This document shows, piece after piece, positions 32,601 through 44,600 of a stretch of 64,000 bases of DNA. The position numbers and the translations under genes are program-made. Under the pieces are notes generated by a model. The model was not told the origin of the DNA. It did no database searches and worked only from the letters and a program-made list of their open reading frames with translations. How positions within the stretch are numbered: the stretch's first letter is position 1; each line of letters opens with the position of its first letter. Location of the stretch: assembly GCF_020497125.1 (NCBI RefSeq), contig NC_059082.1:26186965-26250964 (forward strand), given 5' to 3'. The DNA comes from Mauremys mutica. Lineage: Eukaryota; Chordata; Testudines; Geoemydidae.

Positions 32601-35600
32601 GGACAAAATTCCAGTCCCCAAACCACTTGAGTGCCAGAAGCAATTGTATCTTTACTGACATAACCAAAAACCTCTCTGGCTTTTCGATCCCACACCCTCT
32701 TAAAGTCAGTGGGAATTTTTCCATTTTCAGTAGTTGGGTCAATATTGAGCATCTTATTCCAGTGGAAGCAGTATGGAGATCTTAGGATAGAACAGCTTAT
32801 CAGTAGACAAATATTAATTATTTTGCTAAAAAAAATCATTTTGGTCATTCAAACCGTATTGCTGGCATTCTGGTTCCACATATTTCTCTAGAATTTTGCT
32901 TTAAAAAAATAAAAATAAAGTCTGCAGAACATTTGTCAAAATAATCGTTCAGGGTTTGCATCTGTTACTCTTAGGCCTGGTCTACACTATGATTTTAGGT
33001 CGAATTTAGCAGCGTTACCTTGATTTAACCCTGCACCTGTCTATACAACGAAGTCCTTTTCTTCGACTTAAAGGGCTCTTTAAATTGATTTCTTTACTCA
33101 ACCTCCGAGGAGATTAGCGCTGAAATCGGCCTTGGGTGAAATTTGGGGTAGTGTGGACGCAATTCGATGGTATTGGCCTCCAGGAACTATCCCAGAGTGC
33201 TCCATTGTGACCGCTCTGGACAGTGCTCTCAACTCAGATGCACTGGCCAGTTAGACAGGAAAAGTCCCGCGAACTTTTGAATTTCATATCCTGTTTGGCC
33301 AACGTGGCGAGCTGATCAGCACAGGTGACCATGGAGTCCCAAAATCGCAAAAGAGCTCACCGACTGGGAGATACGGGATCTGATTGCTGTATGGGGAGAC
33401 AAATCTGTGCTAGCTGAACTCCGTTCCAGTAAAGGAAATGCCAAAACATTTGAAAAAATCTCCAAGGGCATGAAGGACAGCGGTTATAACAGGGACTCGC
33501 AGCAGTGCCTCATGAAAATTAAGGAGCTCAGGCAAGCCTACCAAAAAACCAGAGAGGCAAATGGCTGCTCCGGGTCACAGCCCCAAACATACCGCTTCTA
33601 TGATGAGCTGCATGCCATTCTAGGGGGTGCAGCCACCACTACCCCAACCTTGTGCTTTGACTCCGTCAGTGGAGTAGAACGCAACACGGAAGCAGGTTTT
33701 GGGGACGAGGAAGATAGCTCACAGCAAGAAAGCAGATAAACCAGTTTCCCCAACAGCCAGGATCTGTTTCTCATTGTGGACCTGGAGCCAGCACCCCCCG
33801 AACCCACCCAAGGCGGGCTCCCGGACCCTGAAGGCGAAGGGACCTCTGGTGAGTGTAGCTTTGTAAATATTATACATGGTTTAAAAGCAAGCGTGTTTAA
33901 TGATTAATTTGCCCTGGCATTCATGGCCAGTACAGCTACTGGAAAAGTCTGTTAACATGTCTGGGGATGGAGCGGAAATCCTCCATGGACATCGCCATAA
34001 AGCTCTCCTGGATGTACTCCCAAAGCCTTTGCAAAAGGTTTCTGGGGAGGGCAGCCTTATTCCGTTCTCCATGGTGAGACACTTTACCATGCCAGACCAG
34101 TAGCATGTAGTCGGGAATCATTACACTGCAATGCTTTGTTCTGCATGGTCCTGGTGTTTGCTGGCATTCAAACAACATCTGTTCTTTATGTGTAATCCTC
34201 AGGAGAGTGATATCATTCATGGCCACCTGGTTGAAATAGAGTGGTTTTATTAAGCGGATATTCAGAGGTGCCCGTTCCTGCTGGGCTGTTTGCCTGCGGC
34301 TGAACAGAAAATTTCCCCGCTGTTAGCTAAGTGGTGGCGGGAGGGGAGAGAATTGTGTGTGGAGGTGGGGGTTAGTTGGGTTTGTGCTGCACGTTAACCC
34401 GGAAACCGCAGCCCCTCCTTTTAAATTGCCAACCCATTTTAAATGGCCAACCCAATGGCTGCTTGGTATGAGAATGAGGGCGCTGCTGTTTGAAACCATT
34501 CCCACATGTTATGAAGGTTAAAGAAGCCAAAAGGCTGTGGCTTACCATGGCTGCCTGCAAGCCAAATTCTGTTGCCTGGCCCTGCGTGAGTGATCTCTCA
34601 CACCAAACCAGCAGGGCCTCAATAAGAGGCAAAATGCGACTTTGTAACGAAAGCACACGTGCTATGTAATGTTAACAGCAAGGTTTGCTGTGAAAGAGTG
34701 TACCCGTTGTTCTAAAAATGTGTCTTTTTAACTACCACTTTCCTTTTTTTTATCTCCATCAGCTGCATATGTTTCTCCTTCGCAGAGGCTAGCAAAGATT
34801 AGAAGGCAAAAAAAACGCACTCGGATGAAATGTTCTCTGAGCTCATGCTGTCCTCCCACACTGACAGAGCACAGCAGAATGTGTGGAGGCAGACAATGTC
34901 AGAGTGCAGGAAAGCACAATATGAACACGGGGAGAGGTGGCGGGCTGAAGAGAGTAAGTGACGGGCTGAAGATGATCAGTGGCATCAGTTTGCTGACAGA
35001 AGGCAGGAGTCAATGCTCAGGCTGCTGGAGGATCAAACTCATACGCTCCAGCATATGGTTGAGCTGCAGGAAAGGCAGCAGGAGCACAGACTGCTGCTAC
35101 AGCCCCTGTGTAACCAACCGCCCTCCTTCCCAAGTTCCATAGCCTCCTCACCCAGACGCCCAAGAACGCAGTGGGGAGGCCTCTGACCACCCACCCACTC
35201 CACCCCAGAGGATTGCCCAAGCAACAGAAAGCTGGCATTCAATAAGTTTTAATGTTTTAAAGTGCAGTGTGGCCTTGTCCTTCCCTCCTCTTCCACCCCT
35301 CCCAGGCTACCTTGGCAGTTATCCCCCTATTTGTGTGATGAATTAATAAAGAATGCATGAATGTGAAGCAACATTGACTTTATTGCCTCTGCAAGCGGTG
35401 ATCAAAGGGGGAGGGGAGAGTGGTTAGCTTACAGGGAAGTAGAGTGAACCAAGAGGATGGGGGGGCTCATCAAGGAGAAACAAACAGAACTTTCACACCA
35501 TAGCCTGGCCAGTCATGAAACTGGTTTTCAAAGCTTCTGTGATGCAGGCATTCATTGGGATCTCAGTGGAATTCCAATGGGTGGCGGAAACTGCGGGAAC

Positions 35601-38600
35601 TGTGGGATAGATACCCACAGTGCAGCGCTCCAGAGGTTGAAGCTAGCCTCGGTACTGTGGACGCAGTCCACCAACTTAATGCACTTAAAGAATTTTCTGT
35701 GGGGACACACACAATCGACTGTATAAAAATGATTTCTGAAAAAACAACTTCTATAAATTCGACCTAATTTCATAGTGTAGGATGTACTCTTACTTGTGTA
35801 AAGCAGACCCCTGCTTATTCAGAGAGTGTGCTGCTCGATGTGAATAAGGATTGTGGAAGTGGGGCCCTATATTTTTTTAATATACTCTAAAATTTTAAAC
35901 TAACCTTCAGTGTTTTCTTTTTAAGTTCTATATTGCAAACAACTATCATTGGTGATAACCTACTACTTCTTAGAAGCTGATAAGCATGTCTCCAATTGTT
36001 AACTTCCATTCCATTTGGCAAACTAATGTTAAGAGCTGGAGTGAACCAGTCTTTGCTTCCCTGTGTGTGCATCAGTCTCACAGATGACATTCAGAGTAGC
36101 TCTGGGAATATTGCTCATGGGTTGGTGGTTATCACAGATTAAACAGTGGGCACATAGTATTGGTCAAATTGGGATTACTTTAATCATTGAGTAGTTTGTT
36201 AAAACTGTGGTCACTGCAAATTATAAAGTTTACAAGTTATGGATTTTTTAGATTGTTTCTGATTCTTTATAAAACCAAAGTTACACCCCTACATCTACCA
36301 GGAGTTCAGTAATAGCATGATATGGTCAATTTCATTCTAACTTGTTGTTGATGACATGGAGGTAGATGGGTGAGTGCTTCCAGTCCTTAACTTGGCTGCA
36401 CAGAGTATGTCTGTGCTACAAGTTCTACAGCAACACAGTACTTGTTATAGCAACTGAAAGGGTCTTTCCACATAACTCCAGTGTTTCTGTCCATTTCTTC
36501 TTCAGCTCAGTCATATTTCTCCCCCCTTCACCCAGCACTTAGGTCAGTCTCTCCCTAGTCTTTATCTGAGGTACCCCCATCCTTTTCTGGGGAATTTCTG
36601 CAACCATCCCCACAGCTGAAGAGTGCTGGGGTTGATTCCCTCTGGAGCCCATCACAGTTGTTCCTTCTTTTGGCCAATAAATTTGCGAACAAATGATGCA
36701 AAGCACTACCTCTCCAAGAGGCAACATCAGCTGAGAATCTGGCTGCATGTGTATGTAGCTTGTGTGAAAAAATCTTTCAATTACATTTTCTATTAAAATT
36801 GAATGGGAGAGTTGGTTCAATGCTTTGTGGCATCAGAGATTCCGGGATCCCAAGTGAGATTATATGAGTATATGCCTAATCTGTTTTATGGCGCCATGTA
36901 GCAACTTCTTTCATGTACTCCTTGAGACAAACCCTCAGGCTGGTGTTCCTCCAAAAGGCTAGTGACTGGTTCTGTTTGAAAATGTGTGCTTGTTTTCTAT
37001 GGCATTTGCAGAGATGTTGGGATTGGTGCATGGGTTCTGATTTAATTGGGGATGTATGGTGATTGTGAAAGTCTGAGTACAGTCCTGTTTGGTAAACAAA
37101 TTCCATTTCTGCGGGGTGATGACGTGTGGTTTCTTCATCTATGTCTCCTAAAGGATCTGTAGAATTTGATGGAGGATCCCAGTCTTGTCAACTGACGAAC
37201 TCTACAACATTCTGGCCTTTAGTATTCTGTGAGCATTACAAGCTGAAATATGAAATAGTAAAGTTTGTTTCACTTTGGTGCTTGCAGTACTCATGGCAGA
37301 AATACTGATGAAAATTTGATCTCCTGGAGTGTGTGTGCATATGCGTACTTCTATGAGGCTGAGGGGTTAGGGAAGTGAAAGGCAGAGAAAAGAAGGGCTC
37401 CTAGGTGTTATGGTAATATAAATACAGTAATGTTTTGGGGGGGATAATAGAGAATGTAGTATGAAAAGGGTGCTACTCTGAATTTTTTTTTAAACTTTAA
37501 AGAAAAAGGAAAGAGGAGAAAGAGAAAAATATAAATACCAAAGTGGAATGGTCTCAGCCAACCAGTCAAAGAGCTGGGGATGCTGTACATTTGCTAATCA
37601 TAATTTATTACTCTACCCAGTTAGTGCAGGAAACTGAATCTGATTGCGGGTCTGCATAATTATTGTTTGGGTGCAGTAACCAAATAGCATTTGACTCCCA
37701 TTACCTGTACTCTGGCAGACAGTCACTGTTCACTAGTCAGTATACGGGGACTTGTACAATTTCAGTATGACTACTGACAAATAACTGTACTGTGAATATT
37801 TAAATCAACTGCTATAATCTCTCTATGCTCACTGGCTCCTGTGTTGAATGCCAAACTCATTTGCCTGCTTCAAAGATGGTGTATGCTTCTGTTTCTCCTT
37901 CTCTTGTCAGTGAACAAGAAAAATACCTAAAATCAAAGAAATACAGGTTGTCAAATCACTGAAAGGGAGATTGCATTCAATGCTGTCTGGTCCAGTTCTG
38001 CTCCCACTGAAATCAGTGGGAGCAAGATTTGGCCTCCTTTCTTTCATCACCTTCCCTTGCAATCCCCTAAATTCCCTTGTCTTCTCTTGCTGTCCTACGG
38101 GTCAGGAAGGTGCTTGTCTCCACAAGAACAATCATAAATGTTTGTCTTTGTTTGCTTATATTGGAAGACTGCCAGCCTCTCCCTTCTGGTTCATGCTTGT
38201 AAACAAATATGTATTAGGGAGAAGAGCCTTGCTAAATTGATGGGTGGAAAGAACAGTGGAACGTGAAAATTAAAGGGATGGGGGGGAAAAAGGGGTGAAA
38301 AGAGGTGTATAATGGGCTTCCTGATAATCATATTTTGTGCCAATAAACTCCAAAGTCAAGGAGTTTAGTAGCATATGGTACGGTTATGAACTTATAAACA
38401 GGAAGTGCCTTAAAATTCTCTGTAATGGCCGAAAGGAAGAATCTGTAACTGTCATTAGAAGAGAATTCCAGATACCACCTAATCAATGTCAAAAGCCAGT
38501 GTACGTGGACACAGTCACGGTTGTATTCATCATTAAAAATAAATCACATTGTTTGTTATAATTCCTTTGGAAACTGGAAATTAAAATGTTTCCTTACCAA

Positions 38601-41600
38601 ATGTAACTTCCTCCATCACATGCACGTTGGCTTCTTTTTGTAGGTTTGATTATTGAATGCTGATTAATGGCATTGAGCTCTTTTTGTATTTAGATCCATT
38701 TGCAAAATTTATATATTTTTTTTAAAGATCTAAATCAGTGATACTCAGACTGAGGCTCACTTGCGAGCTACAAGTGGCTCTTTAATGTGTCTCCTGCAGC
38801 TCTTTGCAGCACATGATATTAAAACACTGTGATTTAATTATTAACCAATCAGGATGTTTTTACTATGTTGTTAATCAGCTGTAGTTGATAAAATAATAAT
38901 ACATGGTCAGTCATTTGGCTGAGAGTAAAAACTAAATATTTCCCGTCATACTGTTGAAATACAAATATAAAGCATTATAGTAAATGAAACAATGAATTCA
39001 CGCTATGGTGTCTCTTCTGGGTAATGTTGATCGCTAATTTGGCTCCTGAACCACTGAGGTCTGGGTATCACTGATCTAAATGGATCTAAAGGGCCTTGAA
39101 AGTGAAGACAAGTAGCTTGTGTTCAAAGTGACAGAGCAAGGGGAGTTAATGGAGAGATGCAAAGAGGGATGAAATGGTCAAAGCAACAGGCTGGGGAAAT
39201 GATCTGTGCAGCAGCAATTTCAGTGGATATGAGTGAAACAGGATTGCATTTGTCAACACTAGAGAAAAGGATGTTGCAGTAATTGAGGCATGAGGGCCGG
39301 GAGGAACATTTTAGCTGTGTGGATGGATAGGAAAGGCCGGATCTTAGACTTGTTATGCACAAAGAATTGTGAAGAATTAGACATAGAGGTCAGAGTCCAA
39401 GATGATACCCACATTATGGGCCTGAGTGACAGGTAGGACTGTAGTGGTGTCCATAGTGTCTGAGAAAGAGGGGTAGGATTTTTGGGGGGGAAATTTAAGA
39501 ACTCTCTCTTAGCCATGTTGAGCTTGAACTGACAGCTAGACAGTCACAAGGAGATGTCAGAGAGAGTCTGGGTTTTAGTTTGGACAGAGTGTGTTTTGTA
39601 TTTCAACAGTTGGTATCTATTGCTTAGGAATCATTATTGCTTTTTATTGTAGCACCTAAAGGCTCTAGCCAAGACTGGGGCCCTGTCATGCTAGGCACTG
39701 AACAAACTTGTAGTAAAAGACAGCCCCTGCCTCAAAGAGCTTACAATCTAAACAGACAACAAAGGGAAACAGTGTGAGGGGGAAACAGTATTATTAACAC
39801 CATTTCACCAAAGAGGAAGTGTCTTTTCCAAGGTCATGTAGGAAGAGGGACCTTGATTACACTTTTTTTATGAAAGAGTTTATGATCTTTTAGCCATGTT
39901 CATAATTTACCAATGTGATTAATCTCATTGAATTCAGTGGAACTAAACTCATGAGTGTTTCCAGGATCAAGCTATTGGTATGTCCTCGACATAAAAACAG
40001 GGTCTGTTCTAGAAAGCATTTTGTGTTCTCAGATACTGAATCTCCCATTTTAAAGATCAAAGATGTGCCAAATTGCAATCAAAGCAGAGAAACTGAAGAA
40101 AACTATTTTCAGTGTTAGTGTATTTCAATTCTCAATGTCATTTGGGTGAACATAGCAAAACCCCATTTCAGTCAACAGCATGTTATTATTTCAGGTATGT
40201 AATGTTCTCCTTGAATTAGTTCTTGCCAGCTAAAAAACCCAGCCATTAGAAAGTAACTTTTTCCATTGTTTGTGGCATGGATGAAAACTCGAAAGCTAGC
40301 ACATCTTATTTAATAGAGGAATCTATTAGAATGACCTTTGCATTCTTAAAACTGAAAGAAGACCTTTGTTTCCTTTCTAGATGAATGTCTGTAGATTACG
40401 CCTAACAGTGCCACCTGATGAAGGCTCATTTTCTGAACAAGGAGCAAATAAACTGGAAAGAACAAAAAAAGTAAGTGCATTGAGTGTAGGCTGGCGTTTA
40501 CCAGCATGCACTTGGTAACAATCAGAATGTGTTTGTTTCATCCCTTCCACAGAAATTGCGATTAACATTGATGGGAATTTCAACATCTTTGCAAATTTAA
40601 GAAAAGAAAATTGACATTTCACATAAAAGTTATACTGTGCTCAAAACTGAGGTATGAGTGAGCTCTGAAGTTGGTGGCAGCAAAATTGTGCCTGGAGGTA
40701 TGAGAGTTAGAACAGCTTTGCAGCACATAGGCTCTAGGTGATGGGCAGCTGAGGTACTTACAAATATTAAATAATAAAATCTTGAAACAGAGGTCCAAAT
40801 CAAGACCAGGGCCCCATTGTATTAGGCACCATACTAGTGCATGCAAAGACCAGGTCCTTGTCTCGAAGAGTTTAGCATCTTAGGGTTTGATCCTGCAAGT
40901 CTTAAACCTATGAATGGTCCCCACTGGTTTCAGTGGGACTACTTGTGTGTAAACTTATGCACGTACTTAAGTTTTTGAAGATTGGGGCCTTAAAAATGTG
41001 TGTTTGAACTGGCCTTCCTATGACTTTTTTTGAAGAAGGGGGGAAAAAAAAAGCGAAGTGTAAGTTGTTAACTATATTACACAGAGGAGATAGACTAATA
41101 CTGATGGGGAAAATACAAAAGAAGGAAGGAAATCAAGGTTCTTCTGGAAAGAAAATGGTATGAGAGCAGTGCAGTGTCCAATTCTGTTCCTACAGAAGCA
41201 GTGGCAAAACTTCGTGAGTTTGGTGCAAGACCAATCTGTAAGGGCCAGATTTTTACAGTTATTTAGGCACCTAAACACCTTTTAAAAAGTACTTGGTGCC
41301 AGATTTTTAGTGCCATAAATATGTTTATCCTGTTTTAAACCAGGATTAAAAAGGAAAGCTTTTATTATTTGACCACATGAACACTTTAATAAACCAAACT
41401 GAAACAAGAAATTAGCAGAACAATGCTTGAATTGTGATGCGGCACTAGGATCACCTCAAAACACAACTACTTAATAGTATGTCTAAACTAACGTAACTCT
41501 AGCCTGATTCTAGCAAGAGACAAATGTTTTCCCTACTTTCAATTTTGTTCAAAATTGTCAAAATTATAAGGGGTTTATCAAATATCAAATGTGCAAAGAT

Positions 41601-44600
41601 ACAGGCTTGGATTCTTATTTACACTAAGCCCCTTGACATCACTCTGGTGCTGTTAAAGGGGTCTTAAAGTGGCTATAAATGTGACTTATACTCACTCAAA
41701 GATGGATTAGTGTCAATTAGAATCAAACCCATAATATTTAAACTGAGTAGTTGTAGCATGTGGAATACTTTTTGCTACTTTAAATCCTCTCCTCATTTGT
41801 ATGTGATACCCAAGGAATTTCTGCTAATTAATTAGGGCAATGGATGTAGGGTCCATCCACATTAAGAGTAGTACTAGTTTGTTTTGGAGCAGGATATATA
41901 TTGACTGTAGTATGTGGGAAACAATAATGAAAAGAAGTGTCAGAGGCCCATGAATGATCAGAGCTGAGACAGTTTTTATTTCTGACAGTCTTTTTCACTG
42001 TAGGGCCTTGAATTTAAAGGAAGCAAATGATATTTCCCACCTCCTCCCCCTACAACTGTACATTCAAATAGCAAATTTAACACAAGTTGAGGCTGGCAGT
42101 TTTATACCAGCGAATGTATTAAGGGAGAGCAACTGTATTAATCCTTGGTATAGTCAAGAATGCAGAGTGGTAAGTTTGTTTATATATCCCCAAGACACTG
42201 GATTCTTCCTACATATTGTTTTATGATTTATATTAGTTAAATATAGAATTATCTACCTGCTGTATGACCTTATTGCGTTGAGTTATAACAGTCCGATAAT
42301 TTTCCAAAGGTAAGTAATTCTTGTCAATAATAATTGTTGATATTCAAGAGTATATATCTAGTTGGCAGTGGGCATTGCAATTAAATATTCAAAAACATGT
42401 GGAGCATTTTACCCCTCATGCCATCAGATTGTTTATATGGTGATATGCATTTATCTATCTACAATGGCCACCGGATACAAACAACTGCAAAAAGTTATTG
42501 ACTGTGAATCGGTTTTCACCTAATACCTTTAAGAGAATTTTGTAATTTATTACGGATGGATTTTATTGTCACTGTAATGATTGCTTGTATAAACCCTATC
42601 TGGTTGCATATTAACTGGGAATGCCGACAGGGCTCTATTTATTCTTTTTTAAAATTTTATTTGAAGAATGATAAGATACTTTTATATCTCAAGATAATGT
42701 GATCAAATATCTGAGTTGATCCACCCATATTCGACTGACTCAACATTAATAAAATTACCTTTATTCTTAAAGTGTCTTACAAACATTAACTAATCCTCAG
42801 AACGCCTTTGTGAGACAGGGAACTATAGCCTTTTATAAATGGGGATAATAGAGACAGGGGTTAGGTGACTGTTCAGTTTGCAGGCTTGTATTTAACAATT
42901 AAAGTATGCAAATACAGCTGTGCAGTGCCAAGAACCGAAAGGAACAGCATGACAGTCACTAGACAGCAAAGCTGTATGATCACAATGTTGTATTGTCTTT
43001 AAATACTGGATATTGTGAAAAATACTACTGTTGGATATGAAAGTAAGACCTTGTCTACGCTACAGTTTTATTGGCAAAAGGCAGCTTTTGTTGACAAAAT
43101 AGGGGAGATGTACGCACTACAATGCCATTTTTATTGACAAAATTCTCCTGTTTGGCACAAAATAAAACCACCTCGATGAGAAGCATGGAGCTTTTTGCGG
43201 CAAAGTTTTTATCGACACCGTGCTTGGTTTTGTCACTGTAATTGGCCTCCAGGAGGTCCCACAATGCCCATCCTCACTGCTCGGGTCAGCAGTTCGAACT
43301 CCGCTGCCCTGCAGCTACGTAAACAGGCATCCATCCCTCCATCTTTAAAATTCCACATCCTATTTGCTCAGCATGGAGAGCTCACATCACAGTCTCCTAG
43401 CTGACCATGGTGGCTCCATGGGGCAAATGGTCTCCCGCTTGGACTACAGTTGGAGCAGTTGGATCTGCTGAGTATATGGGGAGAGGAGGCTGTCCAGTCC
43501 CAGCTCCGCTCCAGCTGAAGGAATTTCAACACCTATGGGCAGATTTCTTATGCCTTGTGCAATAAAGGCTACGATCGGGACACTGCACAATTCCGAGTGA
43601 AGATAAAGGAGCTGAGGCAGGTGTACCATAAGGTGAGGGAGGCAAACAGTTGCTCAAGTGTTGCGCTGAAGAACTGCTGCTTCGATAAGGAGCTGGACGC
43701 CATCCTTGCGGGGACCCCATCTCCACCGCCAAGAGCCCTGTGGATACTTTGATGGGGCTGGAGGCGGTGGACAGTGGACAAAGTCAGGGACCTAGAGGTG
43801 GAGTTGGAGGATAATGTGGAGCCCACGGCAGGGTCGTCCAGTGGTGCTGCAAATCGGGAACTCTTCTCCATGCAGGAGGTGTCTAGCCAGTCCCAGCAGT
43901 CCATCTCCAGCGAGCAAGATGCTGGAGAGCAGACACCTGGTAAGTGATCTTTTTGAGCTGATGCCACTTGCTTATTTGATATATAGGTGTCCTTGTATCC
44001 TGTAGAAGTGGGTGAAGGGATAGAAATGTGCAAGACAAGTGTGTTTGAGTGTGCTTCACATTCCTCTGTGCAGCTAAGCAGTGTGATGGAACAGTGTGTT
44101 GATGCACACCGAGATTTCATAGGAATCCGCCAGAGAGGTCGCTAGGGAACTTTCCTGGAGGTATTCGCCAATCCTTGGTCAAAGGTTCTTTGGCAGAGCT
44201 GCTTTGTTCCTTCCCCTGTTGTAGGAAACTTTCCCGGGCCAATCAACAGTCACTGGTGCAGGGACCAAAGTGGCACACAGGGAAGCAGCATAGGAGCCAG
44301 GTCTGAAGCTTCATGCATGAAGTAGATGCACCCTTGCATCCTTGCTTACCATCAGGAGTGAGATATCTGCTTCAGTGATCCCCACCTGTGGAAAATGGTG
44401 GCAGAATTTACAATATTGTTGCTACTCGCCTCCAGTGATCCCCTTAAAAAAAACCCTTAGATCCTTTGCCCCATCTTGAATGCCTAACTCCCTGCCCCCT
44501 GGGCCAAACTCACCATGTTTAGGGTATTCACCGAGCTGTTGCTTGCCAGGGGACAGTGAGAAAAAATTCATATGTGAAAAGAGACGTATTTTAACGTAAT

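Larger units (their letters stand above)
29640..32970. other. MYZAP intron 1, left part
   Basis: Apart from the MITEs at 30301 and 31225 and the retroelement tail around them, this is unique-looking intron sequence with no exon or RNA gene that I can support. Confidence 0.55.
32974..35789 (-). mobile_element. PIF/Harbinger transposon, copy 2, transposase deleted
   Basis: The ends are GGCCTGGTCTACACTATG at the left and CATAGTGTAGGATGTACTC at the right. Identical TTA duplications lie at 32971-32973 and 35790-35792. Orientation is reversed relative to copy 1. The Myb-like gene (forward) and the third gene (reverse) remain, but the transposase is reduced to its last dozen codons near 35505-35545. 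These join directly to the 5' leader sequence near 35550. The element is 2.8 kb and lies in MYZAP intron 1. Confidence 0.9.

Noticed and set aside
41954..42226. 90-codon frame in MYZAP intron 2 as an extra exon
   Set aside because: No splice borders in phase, no resemblance to MYZAP, and sequence of neutral composition.
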